Part shown: piece by piece, positions 36,246 to 45,901 of the stretch
How the letters are laid out: each line of letters opens with the position of its first letter
How positions within the stretch are numbered: the stretch's first letter is position 1
The notes under the pieces: model-generated
Told to the model about the DNA's origin: nothing
Database searches by the model: none
Seen by the model: the letters and a program-made list of their open reading frames with translations, nothing else
Position numbers and translations under genes: made by a program
Source of the DNA: CAWCCP01 sp963701245
GTDB taxonomy: Bacteria > Patescibacteriota > Saccharimonadia > Saccharimonadales > UBA4665
Direction of reading: 5' to 3'
DNA length: 64,000 nt
Assembly: GCA_963701245.1 (NCBI GenBank)
Contig: OY969576.1
Span: forward strand, 496,001 to 560,000

Positions 36246-37263
36246 GAATGCTCTCCTCATTAAGATTTACTAATAATTCATAGGCTAAATTTATACATTC
36301 GTTTTGAATTTCTTCATAAGATTTACGAGATAGATCTTTAAACCCGCTTGCGTACAGATGACCACCACCGCCAAAGTGTTCTGCAAGGTCAGCAGCTATA
36401 GGGGCATCTGGATTACATCTTATGGCAGCCGTGACTTTTCCATCATCATAGCTCTTAAATACGATCGCCACACGAACATCAGTGATCTGTAGCATGTCAC
36501 CTTGAATGAGAGGAGCAGGATTGTAGAGAGGGCTGTACTTTGTTATTTCTGTTTGTGAGACTTTGACATATGCGATCTGGCCATCGCTATACAAGTGAGT
36601 GTTGTTGATAAGGGTTGCTTTATATTTAAAAACTTCAGGTGTCATCTTGTTATAGGATCGACGAAGTTCTTCAAGATAGGGGCGATCAACACCGGCTTCG
36701 ATCATTGAAGCCATAACACGGTAAGTGACTGCAGTTGCAAGCTGGTTGGATAATCCCTGAGTATCGCCCAAAATGGACGACATTATAAGTTCTTGTGCAT
36801 GTAGCGGCATCGGCCATTTCAATTGTTCGGAAATTTGATATATGAGCTCGCCGGTTGAGGCACGCGCCCCATCATTTATAAGAGCACTAGCAAAAGATAC
36901 CTCATTTTCAACACTGGAATGATGATCTAAGACTATGCATGGCTTCGATTTTAGGATGCCTTTATTCGTAGAATCGCGCAAAAGCTTTTCCAGTAAATTT
37001 ATTGTCGAAGCATCAACAATAATACTGCAGTCAAATAAACGTGGAAATTCTGCTTGCACCCTATCCCATCCGGATAAATAACGTAAGTACGTAGGCATAG
37101 TTATTGCACAGTATAGAGTCACTTGTTTATCTAACCCTTCTAGAATTTCTTCCAAAGCTAACGCACTTCCTAGACTGTCAGCATCAGGGTTATCTGCCTG
37201 TATCACGACGATATGAGTTGCTTGTTCTATAAGGTCTTTAATTTTATCGGCATCACTATACAT
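36232..37263 (-). CDS. DHH/DHHA1 phosphoesterase, NrnA-like
   Basis: 343 aa. The N-terminal DHH domain has IQADNPDADSLGSALAL, IIVDAS and the LDHHSS motif; the C-terminal DHHA1 has GGGGHLYASGF. This family degrades nanoRNA or pAp, or cyclic dinucleotide products. It is the first gene of an operon with cysS. The substrate cannot be settled from motifs alone. Confidence 0.88.
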   Translation of the reverse strand: MYSDADKIKDLIEQATHIVVIQADNPDADSLGSALALEEILEGLDKQVTLYCAITMPTYLRYLSGWDRVQAEFPRLFDCSIIVDASTINLLEKLLRDSTNKGILKSKPCIVLDHHSSVENEVSFASALINDGARASTGELIYQISEQLKWPMPLHAQELIMSSILGDTQGLSNQLATAVTYRVMASMIEAGVDRPYLEELRRSYNKMTPEVFKYKATLINNTHLYSDGQIAYVKVSQTEITKYSPLYNPAPLIQGDMLQITDVRVAIVFKSYDDGKVTAAIRCNPDAPIAADLAEHFGGGGHLYASGFKDLSRKSYEEIQNECINLAYELLVNLNEESIHEPA

Positions 37264-37272
37264 AACGTACTA

Positions 37273-37300
37273 ATTGTAGGCAATATTATGTAATTTCCAA
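37273..37300 (-). promoter_or_regulatory. Promoter of nrnA-cysS operon
   Basis: TTGGAA (37295-37300), 16-bp spacer, TACAAT (37273-37278), 9 nt before the ATG at 37263. Nearly leaderless. Confidence 0.5.
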
Positions 37301-37325
37301 ATTAATAAGAACTATTGTTATTTGG

Positions 37326-37930
37326 TTAAAATAATTGTCGTCCTTCGAGAGCTTTGCTTAAAGTAAGCTGATCTGCATACTCTAAATCTATACCAATTGG
37401 CAATCCCCGAGCGAGTCGTGTAATCTTTACCTTTTTATCGGCTAATTGTTGCTGGATATAGAGTGCCGTTGATTCGCCTTCTACACTCGCATTAGTAGCC
37501 AATATTATTTCTTCAACCCGATCCTCTTCAATACGTTTTACAAGTTCTTTAATGTGTAGTTGATCTGGACTAATACCGTCAATTGGTGAAATTAAGCCGC
37601 CCAAGACATGATAGGTGCCATGGTATAGTCCGGTTCTCTCCAATGCCATAATATCGAATGGCTCGGCTACGATTGCAACTAGCTTTTTATTTCTTGATGG
37701 ATCAGTATAAAGATCGGATAACTTTTGTCCCGATGGTATAAGTGCAAACGTTTTTCACAATAGCCCAATCCACCTTGCAGTCCTAGAAGTGCTGATGCAA
37801 GTTTCTGCGGGGTGTCGGAGCCATGTCGAACCAGAAAATATGCATATCGTTCAGCAGTACGTGAACCGACACCGGGAAGAGAACCGAATGCTTCAATTAA
37901 ATTTTCCAACGCAGGAGGTAGTATTGTCAT
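37326..37930 (-). pseudogene. recR: Recombination protein RecR with single-base frameshift
   Basis: The 5' part (37930 to about 37755) encodes the helix-hairpin-helix N-terminus (FGSLPGVGSRTAERYAYFL). The frame then closes at 37679. After one inserted base in an A-run (minus strand, 37751-37755), the other frame continues through SDLYTDPSRNKKLVAIVAEP into TGLYHGTYHVLGGLISPIDG and the Toprim end. Together they make a full RecR of about 200 aa. The family's four-Cys zinc finger is reduced to one Cys (GYCEK). The frameshift could be a sequencing error, a real mutation or a slip site. It follows ybaB, the usual order. Confidence 0.85.
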
Positions 37931-37980
37931 AAAAGATCGTCTTAGAAGAACTCACTACGGACCTCTTCTAATAAGTTAAG

Positions 37981-38274
37981 CTAAAGACCTAAATCTCCTA
38001 GCGCTCCCATCATTGGCTGCATTTTCTCTGCTGCAATGCGTTGACTTTCGTTGATTGCATCTTTTACCGCATCTTCTAACCAACGCTCTAACTGACCGAT
38101 GTCTTCAAGGTCAATATAGTCTGGATTTATATGAATTTTCTTTAGCTTTTGTTCCCCACTTATTTCAACTTTTACTGCACCTTCTCCTTTTTCGACTGTA
38201 ATTATTTGTTTTTGAAGTTCTTTCTGAATTTTTTTAACGCGCATTAACATCTTAGCTTGATCAAAACGGCTCAT
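37981..38274 (-). CDS. YbaB/EbfC nucleoid-associated protein
   Basis: 97 aa. The N-terminal coiled coil (ARM)LMRVKKIQKELQ, central GEGAVKVEISGEQKLKKIHI and C-terminal QRIAAEKMQPMMGAL fit the family. It binds DNA as a dimer and is commonly encoded with dnaX and recR, as here (50 bp before recR). Confidence 0.9.
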   Translation of the reverse strand: MSRFDQAKMLMRVKKIQKELQKQIITVEKGEGAVKVEISGEQKLKKIHINPDYIDLEDIGQLERWLEDAVKDAINESQRIAAEKMQPMMGALGDLGL

Positions 38275-38369
38275 TTTTATCTCCCTTCTTGTTACATTAT
38301 AAAATATTCGAGGTTAGAATGTGAACTGGAATAAACAGATGCCTAAATATACGAAATTCTTACCAGTTA

Positions 38370-39560
38370 CTAATGGAGGTGATCTCTAAAAAGGGCCTGA
38401 GTTGTGGGGTTGTATGTCCATGCAATATAGTAGGAACGAACGTTATAGAATGAGCTGAAAGCGACAGCGATGACAATTAGACCAACACCTAATCCCCTAG
38501 CAAGTGGATTCGTGGGAAATACACGAAGCCAGTCCCGAATTAAAAACGCGATACCTGCAGCCGCACAAACATAGGCTAAGGGCACAAGTAGTGAAAACAT
38601 CGTTGAGCTTCCGAATACTGTCAATAACCATGCAATAAGTGCGTAAAAACCTATCATTTTACTTCTATTAGCTCGAAAATGTGTAACGTAAAAGAATATC
38701 CCAAGTAAAGTCATGGCAAGAGCAAAAATATCGAGTACTGGTGCTCGTCCTAGCCACAACTGGGGATATTCCGGTCCTCTTACGAACAAATGAATCGGTA
38801 CGGCAATTAGAGATTTTAAAACTGCAGATAAATTACCAAAACTCTGCATATGCCCTAGCCAGTATTCAATTTTTTGCGTACTACGGAAATAGTTAGCTAG
38901 AAGCGGCAGCCATATAAGTGGGGTGACTATAATTACGATCCGTTGCCACACCTTAGAATAAAGAAGCCAGCCCTTTACGAGTTCTTTACGTTCCCAGAAA
39001 ATATTGAATATGAGTAGCCAAATGAGCCCAGGAATATAAAGTAAAAGCCCCCAGACACACAAAGTTCCAATAAAAATATATGCGTTATTAAAGTGTCTAT
39101 GCAGCAACGTGTTCAATAGTAGTAAGGTTGGAACTGAAAAAAGATACATAATGTCGTTTGTTCCAAGTCTACTCACGTGTAAAGTCCAAGCACTAGTTGC
39201 AAATAAAATAGTCGCAAGAATAGCGGTTCTCATTCCATGCCAAATCCAGATTAGGTACGCAAAACTAACAATTGCTAGACAACCAAAAAGTACACTTGGT
39301 GCCCTAATGATAGTTTGTCCATAGTGAGGAAATAGTTTAAAGAAAATTGAACGTATGACGTTTATTGGTAAATAAAGTGGATTGTGGTACAAGCCATGCC
39401 ATCCGTATGGCATGGCTGCTGTTTTCAATTCGTCACTGCTAATACCATTCGTAAGGGAGCCAAGACGGTACAGCATAAGAAAACTTAGACACCCGAAGGC
39501 AAATATCAGCGCTAGTACTAACAACTTTTGGTCTCTCAAAAGCTTTATAAAATTCGACAT
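38370..39560 (-). CDS. GT39/ArnT-like membrane glycosyltransferase
   Basis: 396 aa with about ten TM helices. The first loop carries SSDELKTAAMPYGWHGLYHNP, where the acidic D-E of GT-C enzymes is expected, followed by PSVLFGCLAIVSFAYLI. It probably transfers a sugar from a polyprenyl-phosphate donor outside the membrane. It is shorter than PMT/ArnT (500-550 aa), lacking a large C-terminal domain. It sits between dnaB and ybaB but has no functional link to them. Confidence 0.78.
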   Translation of the reverse strand: MSNFIKLLRDQKLLVLALIFAFGCLSFLMLYRLGSLTNGISSDELKTAAMPYGWHGLYHNPLYLPINVIRSIFFKLFPHYGQTIIRAPSVLFGCLAIVSFAYLIWIWHGMRTAILATILFATSAWTLHVSRLGTNDIMYLFSVPTLLLLNTLLHRHFNNAYIFIGTLCVWGLLLYIPGLIWLLIFNIFWERKELVKGWLLYSKVWQRIVIIVTPLIWLPLLANYFRSTQKIEYWLGHMQSFGNLSAVLKSLIAVPIHLFVRGPEYPQLWLGRAPVLDIFALAMTLLGIFFYVTHFRANRSKMIGFYALIAWLLTVFGSSTMFSLLVPLAYVCAAAGIAFLIRDWLRVFPTNPLARGLGVGLIVIAVAFSSFYNVRSYYIAWTYNPTTQALFRDHLH

Positions 39561-39595
39561 GCTTATGTTTATTATACCCTCTTTTGAGAATCAGA

Positions 39596-40957
39596 TTATT
39601 TTGTAAAAGGATCTTGATGTCTGGAATCGACTGACCTAAAACGTTGTTTTTCATTATCAAAATACAATTCGATACCACCGGTTGGGCCATTTCGATGTTT
39701 TTTGATAAAAATGTCAGTGAGTTTTTTTCTGTCTGTTTCGGGATTGTAGTATTCTTCACGATAAATGAAGGCTACAACGTCGGCATCCTGTTCAATTGAC
39801 CCAGATTCTCGCAAATCAGCTAACTGAGGAATTTGTGGGTTTCTACTCTCGACAGAACGACTTAACTGGCTAAGGGCAAGTACCGGTACGTTTAACTCTC
39901 TGGCGACACCTTTTAAGCCCCTTGATATTTCCGATATTTCTTGAACTCGGTTTCCCTCGCTACTAAAACGAGCATGACCACTCATTAACTGTAGATAATC
40001 TACTATGATAAGACCCAATTCACGTTGGTGAGCTTCCCTTCTAGCTTTAGTCCGTAGGTCACTTACGGTTATACCTGGGCTGTCATCAATAAAAATCTGC
40101 GCCTCGCTCAGGGTACCCATAGCTTGCCCAATTTTTTCGAAATCAGCATCGGTTAAATTACCGGTTCTTAAGGCCCAAGCATCGACACCAGACTCCATAG
40201 ACAATAACCGGTCGACAAGCTGTTCTTTGCTCATCTCCAAGCTAAAAATTAATACTGGCTGATTCGATTGCACAGCAATATTATGTGCAAAATTTAAAGC
40301 GAGTGCGGTCTTACCCATTGAAGGTCGAGCAGCCAGTATGACGAGGTCTGATCGTTGAAAACCGGCTAGCGTACTATCTAGATCTTTGTATCCTGTTGGG
40401 ATACCTCTGATTTTTTGTTTGTCTTTATGTAAATCATCGAGACGATCAAAACTTTCAGCTAAAATGGCTTCCAAGCTTATCACATTTTGTTTTATGTGGG
40501 TTTGGCTGACTTCAAATAAACGACTTTCAGCCTCTTCGATCAGCTCACTTAATTCTTTTGTTTCATCATAGCCTAAACCAATCATCTCTTGAGACGTTGA
40601 TATAAGCTTGCGTCTCATTGATTTTTGAGAAACTATATTTGCATATTGTTCTACATGAGAAGCGGTGGGAACAAAATTAGTCAGCTCAGTTAGATAGCTT
40701 GCTCCTCCGACCATATCAAGATAGCCGTTATTTTTTAGTCGATCGGCTAAGGTGAGTACATCTAACGCTTGATGGTGCTCGTAAATTTGTTGCATCGCTT
40801 CATATATACGTTCATGACGTTTTTCAAAAAAATCTGATGCATGAATTGAATCGGCAATTTTAACAATTGCGTCACTATCTATTAATAATGCACCCAGCAA
40901 TGATGCTTCTGCCTCAGTATTCTGAGGTGGCTGCATTGAAGATGCAGTTTGCTCCAT
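39596..40957 (-). CDS. dnaB: Replicative DNA helicase DnaB
   Basis: 453 aa. The N-terminal primase-interaction domain (PQNTEAEASLLGALLID) is followed by a RecA-like core with Walker A ARPSMGKTALALNFA, Walker B LIIVDYLQLM, SQLSRSVESR and DLRESGSIEQDADVV. It unwinds DNA at the fork as a hexamer. No intein. It lies 30 bp downstream of dnaX. Confidence 0.96.
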   Translation of the reverse strand: MEQTASSMQPPQNTEAEASLLGALLIDSDAIVKIADSIHASDFFEKRHERIYEAMQQIYEHHQALDVLTLADRLKNNGYLDMVGGASYLTELTNFVPTASHVEQYANIVSQKSMRRKLISTSQEMIGLGYDETKELSELIEEAESRLFEVSQTHIKQNVISLEAILAESFDRLDDLHKDKQKIRGIPTGYKDLDSTLAGFQRSDLVILAARPSMGKTALALNFAHNIAVQSNQPVLIFSLEMSKEQLVDRLLSMESGVDAWALRTGNLTDADFEKIGQAMGTLSEAQIFIDDSPGITVSDLRTKARREAHQRELGLIIVDYLQLMSGHARFSSEGNRVQEISEISRGLKGVARELNVPVLALSQLSRSVESRNPQIPQLADLRESGSIEQDADVVAFIYREEYYNPETDRKKLTDIFIKKHRNGPTGGIELYFDNEKQRFRSVDSRHQDPFTK

Positions 40958-40987
40958 ATAAGTAATTCTCCCTCTAATTCAAGTCTT

Positions 40988-42520
40988 CTACGATTCTAGC
41001 AGTTCCCCTCCACCAAATATATTGCTAATGGCTAGAAAATCTGTACCCTCTTGAGGGTTTGTAGTTACGCTTTCTTTTTCCTGCGTCGGAACCTCAATCT
41101 TAGACGCTGCATTTGTTACGCATGTAATCTGATAGTCTTGACCAGTAATTTCTTTCAGTATTGTACGGAGAATATGCTGATTTTTTGCTTCCATGACTCG
41201 TTTCTGATGAAATGCAAATTTAAATTGAAGTTCCACGCCATTGTCAGGTAATACACTTGGCTGAGCCATTCGTACAATGCCGTAGAGAGTATTGTACTTC
41301 TGTTTAAGAGCTGCTAAGGCTTTTGGCCAGAACTCGTCCAAGGGTTGGTTACTTATATTGCTTGAAGTTTTATTTGTAGTACTCGCTACCACAGTATCGA
41401 TTTCTTTTACTAGATCTTTGGAATTGTTCTTGGGAACAACTGGTATCTGCTCAACGTCGCTGTGCTCCTGAGGAGGCATGCTTATTTCCTGTTTCTGGAT
41501 AACGTTATGAATCTCTTTAGCACTTTCAACCGAATTGGATTGGCGAGGTTTTGACCCAGATTGTAATTTATACTTTAGAATCGCTATCTCTAATGATCTA
41601 TCAGGCTCGCTGGAGGCAGATACCAATATTAGATCTGACAATAAAGCTAAAGCTTGTTGGTCCGATCCCTGAAATTGATTCTTGATTAATCGGTCTCGAA
41701 TTAATTTGCCCAAACTCTTTGCAATAATTGCAGATTGGTAACCTTGGCCCAATAGATCATTTAATAGTGTTATGACGAAATTGCTAGTGCTATCATCGGA
41801 CAGGCTTTCATAAAGTGACTCGATCACCTGAGTCGCCGGAATACCAAGGAGTTCTTGTAGACCTTGCTCGGTTAAGTTATCTGACTGGTTACTTGCTTGA
41901 TCAAGCAAGCCTATGCTGTCCCTAAAGCTGCCGGATCCATGTTCGGCTATCAGCTTTAATACATCGTCAGGAACGGTTATTTGCTCACTTTTCGCAATCT
42001 TTCTTAACACCCTTACAATATCATCGATACTTGCCGGTTTAAATGAATATCTCTGCGTTCTACTGATGATTGTATCAGGAAGCTTGTGTGAGTCGGTAGT
42101 TGCAAGAATAAAGACAACATGGGCTGGTGGTTCCTCCAGTAGTTTCAGCAGTGCATTAAAGGCTTCTGTTGTGAGCATGTGTACTTCATCAATAATGTAC
42201 ACTTTGTAGACAGACGAGGTAGGAGCTATATAAGCACTTTCTCGTAGCTCACGGATCTCGTCGATGCGACGATTACTCGCAGCATCTATTTCAATAATAT
42301 CTATATGATTTTCATCCTCGTTATACGGCAAATTATTGATTTCATGTGCTAATATTCTCGCAATGCTAGTCTTACCGACACCACGAGGACCGGTAAATAG
42401 GTAGGCATGGCTTATTTTTTTATTCTTTAAAGCATTTGTTAAAGTTTTTGTAATATGTTCTTGTCCGACTACTTCGGATAATTTTTTAGAACGGTATTTT
42501 CTATATAGTGCTTGCCCCAT
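40988..42520 (-). CDS. dnaX: DNA polymerase III subunit gamma/tau
   Basis: 510 aa. Clamp-loader AAA+ core: Walker A GPRGVGKTSIARIL, Walker B IIDEVHML, sensor 1 ATTD, and LDQASNQS in domain II. A C-terminal tau-like region (from about 370) is present. The zinc-binding Cys module between Walker A and the DAAS motif is replaced by a short acidic loop (NNLPYNEDENHIDIIEIDAAS) with no Cys. Confidence 0.94.
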   Translation of the reverse strand: MGQALYRKYRSKKLSEVVGQEHITKTLTNALKNKKISHAYLFTGPRGVGKTSIARILAHEINNLPYNEDENHIDIIEIDAASNRRIDEIRELRESAYIAPTSSVYKVYIIDEVHMLTTEAFNALLKLLEEPPAHVVFILATTDSHKLPDTIISRTQRYSFKPASIDDIVRVLRKIAKSEQITVPDDVLKLIAEHGSGSFRDSIGLLDQASNQSDNLTEQGLQELLGIPATQVIESLYESLSDDSTSNFVITLLNDLLGQGYQSAIIAKSLGKLIRDRLIKNQFQGSDQQALALLSDLILVSASSEPDRSLEIAILKYKLQSGSKPRQSNSVESAKEIHNVIQKQEISMPPQEHSDVEQIPVVPKNNSKDLVKEIDTVVASTTNKTSSNISNQPLDEFWPKALAALKQKYNTLYGIVRMAQPSVLPDNGVELQFKFAFHQKRVMEAKNQHILRTILKEITGQDYQITCVTNAASKIEVPTQEKESVTTNPQEGTDFLAISNIFGGGELLES

Positions 42521-42614
42521 GTCCTAATAGTATACGTTACCTAGTGACTAATTGTCATGACAATCACCGTAGTAAAATAGATTTCGATGTGCAATAAGAG
42601 GAGTAAACTGTTGT

Positions 42615-43124
42615 TTACAAAGCTGCCTCTAATGCAGCCCACTCTGCACTAGAATCATCTTCGGGCACATTAACGCTTACTTGATCACCAGGCTTTGCCT
42701 TGAAATATGTGACACTAGCAAGAAGTACTCGCAACTTTTTACCTGAAACATCTACGAAATAATGTCCGCCTTCTAGTATAAGTGTCCCAACGACTTGTTT
42801 TCGCGGTATCGGACCAATTTGCTTATATAGAAATGCACCATCTTCGGCGATTGTTAGTTTCAGAATATCACCTTGTACTAGTTTTGATTTACTGGCATAA
42901 TTTGCCGGAACAGGGTACACTTTACCGTCACTGCCTACCATATTTTGACCATCAAAAACTCCCTCGATAATTTTACCGAGTGTTTCTTCGCGAACGATCG
43001 GGGCTAATTTTTCGTCGTCACCTACAAGACTTATTAGGAGTTCTGTTGCTGCAGCAAGGCTGGTTTCAGCTTCCTGAATAAGCGCCCTTAATCGTTTTAC
43101 TTGTTTTTCTGGTACGTCTGGCAT
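42615..43124 (-). CDS. Conserved-looking protein of unknown function
   Basis: 169 aa. An N-terminal helical segment (residues 5-40, coiled-coil-like) is followed by a beta-rich domain with GKIIEGVFDGQNMVGSDGKVYPVPANYASKSKLVQGDILKL. The latter reads like an OB/TRAM-type or translation-linked domain. I do not recognise a named family. A promoter-like TTGACT/TAGCTT pair and a single DnaA-box-like sequence lie upstream. Confidence 0.65.
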   Translation of the reverse strand: MPDVPEKQVKRLRALIQEAETSLAAATELLISLVGDDEKLAPIVREETLGKIIEGVFDGQNMVGSDGKVYPVPANYASKSKLVQGDILKLTIAEDGAFLYKQIGPIPRKQVVGTLILEGGHYFVDVSGKKLRVLLASVTYFKAKPGDQVSVNVPEDDSSAEWAALEAAL

Positions 43125-43274
43125 TTTTACTGTCTCTCAAATAAGTGTTTGCTTTGATACACTTTTCCCCCTAAAGCTACCATGTTTATCCGATCAAGTC
43201 AAAAAATCTTGCAAAACTGTGGATAAATATCGCAGGGTACTAGTGTACTATCTTATCAGAATTAAAAGTCTGTA

Positions 43275-43697
43275 TTAAGATAACTCAACCGTAGCGCCGG
43301 CGTCTTCCAGAGCTTTTTTAGCTTTTTCAGCATCTTCTTTTTTAGCTTTTTCCAGAACCGGCTTCGGAGCACCATCAACGACCGCTTTAGCTTCACCAAG
43401 TCCTAAGCCAGTAATTTCTTTTACTGCTTTAATAACTGCTACTTTTTGTGCACCTGCGTCCTTTAATATGACATCGTACTCGCTCTTCTCCTCAGCTGCC
43501 GGTGCGGCATCAGCAGCGCCTGGAGCGGCTGCAATCGCCACAGCAGGAGCTGCAGCACTGACACCCCAATATTCCTCTAAGAACTTCACAAATTTGCTAA
43601 TCTCTAAAGCAGACATCTTATCCAATTCCGCTACAAGTTTTTCAAACTCCTTTGGAGTTTCAACTTTCTTGTTCTCTTGCTTTTCTTCGTCGGCCAT
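43275..43697 (-). CDS. rplL: 50S ribosomal protein L7/L12
   Basis: 140 aa. N-terminal dimerisation helices, an Ala/Pro-rich hinge (about residues 52-70) and the C-terminal factor-binding domain KSEYDVILKDAGAQKVAVIKAVKEITGLGLGEAK. Slightly longer than usual because of a charged N-terminus. It follows rplJ by 22 bp with an AGGAG site. Confidence 0.96.
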   Translation of the reverse strand: MADEEKQENKKVETPKEFEKLVAELDKMSALEISKFVKFLEEYWGVSAAAPAVAIAAAPGAADAAPAAEEKSEYDVILKDAGAQKVAVIKAVKEITGLGLGEAKAVVDGAPKPVLEKAKKEDAEKAKKALEDAGATVELS

Positions 43698-43719
43698 TTC
43701 CTACTCCTTCTCTAATTAG

Positions 43720-44247
43720 TTATAAACTTTCGGCACGCGCATTTAAGACGTTTAACACACCACGGATATTACCTGATAACACATTAACAAAACCAGTAAG
43801 TGGCGCGCTTAAAGTGCCAGCAAGAATTGCTCGAAGCTGATCTTTTCCAGGTAATAAGGCTAACGCTTTGACATCCTCGGCACTCATAAACGTCCCATCG
43901 GCAGTAATTGCACCAACAAACTCTAATGTAGGATTTTGTTTCGCAAATTGTGCGATACATTGAGCTGGTGCAGCTTCATCGACAGGGTTAAAAGCATATA
44001 AAAGCATGTCTTGTAGTGACTTAGTGTCGACGGACTTTAACGTCTCCGATTGTTGGAGAGCCTTAATGACTAGTCGATTTTTGATCACTTGAACGTGAGT
44101 ATCGGACTTGCGGGCTTCTTTCCGTAGTGTTTGTAGTGCTTTGACAGTTGTTCCCTGATATTTAGTTACAACTGTTAATTTAGATGATTCCAGTAATTTA
44201 CTGACTTCATCGACTACTTCTCTTTTCTTATCTTTTGTGAGTGCCAT
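43720..44247 (-). CDS. rplJ: 50S ribosomal protein L10
   Basis: 175 aa. The N-terminal RNA-binding part (KREVVDEVSKLLESSKLTVVTKYQGTT) and the C-terminal helix that carries L7/L12 dimers are recognisable. It is the first gene of rplJ-rplL, under an L10-type leader. It is not next to rplK-rplA, which are 12 kb away. Confidence 0.95.
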   Translation of the reverse strand: MALTKDKKREVVDEVSKLLESSKLTVVTKYQGTTVKALQTLRKEARKSDTHVQVIKNRLVIKALQQSETLKSVDTKSLQDMLLYAFNPVDEAAPAQCIAQFAKQNPTLEFVGAITADGTFMSAEDVKALALLPGKDQLRAILAGTLSAPLTGFVNVLSGNIRGVLNVLNARAESL

Positions 44248-44268
44248 CTAGTAATGCCTTGTCTTTAA

Positions 44269-44299
44269 AAATAAAAAACGTCTTTATAACCAAAGACGT
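44269..44299 (-). terminator. Attenuator hairpin of rplJL leader
   Basis: An 8-bp stem (ACGTCTTT/AAAGACGT) with a short loop, followed by TTTTTTATTTTT on the minus strand. It sits between the L10 leader and rplJ, so it acts as a conditional terminator. Confidence 0.75.
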
Positions 44300-44366
44300 A
44301 AAACAAATGATTCTTTTGTTTCACCTCGGCGACATGATTAAGGCAAGCCCGTCGCTGTCTTTGGCA
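44300..44366 (-). ncRNA. Ribosomal protein L10 leader
   Basis: The minus-strand RNA contains CCAAAGACAGCGACGG, a short variable arm and GTCGCCGAGGTG, the conserved kink-turn core of the Rfam L10 leader that binds L10(L12)4. GCGAC pairs with GTCGC. It lies between the promoter and the attenuator, as in other bacteria. Confidence 0.8.
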
Positions 44367-44374
44367 ATACATAT

Positions 44375-44403
44375 AAATTACACTACTTATATGTGACTGT
44401 CAA
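44375..44403 (-). promoter_or_regulatory. rplJL promoter
   Basis: Perfect -35 TTGACA (44398-44403), 17-bp spacer, -10 TAATTT (44375-44380), directly upstream of the L10 leader. Confidence 0.65.
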
Positions 44404-44434
44404 TATGAGTATTGGGTTTACTAGGAACTATGCC

Positions 44435-45748
44435 CTAGCCCAGCAGATGATCTAAGGCTTTAGATTTGACACCAGACTTAAGTAGAGATTGCATCTGATA
44501 TTGCAAATGCTCTTCAGATGTATAAGATAACGCCGCATTAAATGACCAAACATTGTCATGCTGGCTAATTGCGATAATTTGCATTGTTCGATCTTTACTG
44601 TGTCGACCGGCATATGGCAGTAATACTTCTTCGAGGTATTCCTGAGCGCCCTCTATCTCACCACTGAAGCTAATGAGTGGCGCAGTGAGAGCCTTATTGG
44701 CAACCAAAAAATGGTAAGCCGACATACCAGTCATTCTAAAGTTACAGTCAATAAAGTAGCACTTGCCTTTGGAGTCACGAAGTACATCAAAACCACCAAC
44801 CCCATACCACCCCATGTTTCTTACGAGAGGAAGCACCTCGTTTAATAAGTATCTTCGTATTTCAATTAGTTCGTCTGGAAGCGACGAATTGTTTATTTTG
44901 CCACCGATAAATTCGCCTTCGCTGGTAGTAATTTGCTCATTGAAGCCTAGAAAATCTATCTGTTTAGTATTGTCGCTGGGAATACCGAAGTGGATGCCAT
45001 AATTTTTCTCGGCAACTATATATTGTTCAACGATAATACTGCCTTTTACCTCTTTTAAATTAGTTATGGCTTTCTTTAGGTCGGCTTTTCGTGCGCAGAT
45101 ATATACACCATCGCCACAACTAGAGGATGATGCTTTCACTACGTAGGGAAATGGTATTTCCGGTACGCCGTTTTTAAAATCTTGACCACTAGTAAATGTC
45201 GCAAGTCGAGTAGGAATCATCGAATTATCAATATATTGACTCATGTGATGTTTTTCGTTGAGGTATCTAATCAGTTTCGATGGAATTTGATAAATCGTAT
45301 TCATATCACGACTCGTGTATGGTTGAGCCATGACAAGCTTATTATCACTGATTAATGTCTTTAGTGATTCTTTGATAACTCTATTTCGCTCAGCACCTAT
45401 TAATTCTGTATTGACATAATCAGGTAACAGAACGAGCTGTCCGCGTTTAATTTGCGGAACATTCAATTTATACAGGAGCTCTTTACTAATACTAGGGTAA
45501 TGAGTTGAGGCAAATCCAACGACAGAAACATGTTCACCAGCGCAGCTTACAGCTCGTACTGCCACCAGTTCTTCAACAGATGGGGGTACCAAATTTAAAA
45601 AGCCTGAATCCTCACCGGCAGGATAGCCATAGAAATAGTGGGTTCCTTTAGGAAAGTACGTCGATAAAGATATACTTTTCTTAGGAAGTGACGGTTTTGT
45701 CCTTGGGCTTTTAGCTCTCATGATAGCTGTAAGCATCTTGAATTGCAC
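44435..45748 (-). CDS. ATP-grasp domain protein of unknown substrate
   Basis: 437 aa. The ATP-grasp core runs from about residue 160: FPYVVKASSSSCGDGVYICARKADL (ATP-binding lysine and flexible loop), IIVEQYIVAEKNYGIHFGI, and the metal-site CYFIDCNFRMTGMSAYHF. The N-terminal third (FYGYPAGEDSGFLNLVPP) is not a known domain. Such enzymes join a carboxylate to an amine, so a peptide-like product is possible. No peptide or ligase partner is adjacent apart from the broken gamma-glutamylcyclotransferase upstream. Confidence 0.78.
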   Translation of the reverse strand: MQFKMLTAIMRAKSPRTKPSLPKKSISLSTYFPKGTHYFYGYPAGEDSGFLNLVPPSVEELVAVRAVSCAGEHVSVVGFASTHYPSISKELLYKLNVPQIKRGQLVLLPDYVNTELIGAERNRVIKESLKTLISDNKLVMAQPYTSRDMNTIYQIPSKLIRYLNEKHHMSQYIDNSMIPTRLATFTSGQDFKNGVPEIPFPYVVKASSSSCGDGVYICARKADLKKAITNLKEVKGSIIVEQYIVAEKNYGIHFGIPSDNTKQIDFLGFNEQITTSEGEFIGGKINNSSLPDELIEIRRYLLNEVLPLVRNMGWYGVGGFDVLRDSKGKCYFIDCNFRMTGMSAYHFLVANKALTAPLISFSGEIEGAQEYLEEVLLPYAGRHSKDRTMQIIAISQHDNVWSFNAALSYTSEEHLQYQMQSLLKSGVKSKALDHLLG

Positions 45749-45901
45749 CTAACTATTTGTACATTTTTTGTGAGATATTTCACATAAATACTGTAACGAG
45801 GGTATTATAGTACTTTATTTTCTAGAATACTAGTGCTTTTTTTGTTACAATGATGCTTGAGTGATAAGTGTAACATAAATTGAAAACAAACATATAAGGC
45901 G

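Noticed and set aside
43218..43226. Perfect DnaA-box sequence (TGTGGATAA, reverse of TTATCCACA)
   Set aside because: A single copy with no cluster, no dnaA nearby and no AT-rich unwinding element. One 9-mer is not evidence of an origin, though dnaX and dnaB are close.
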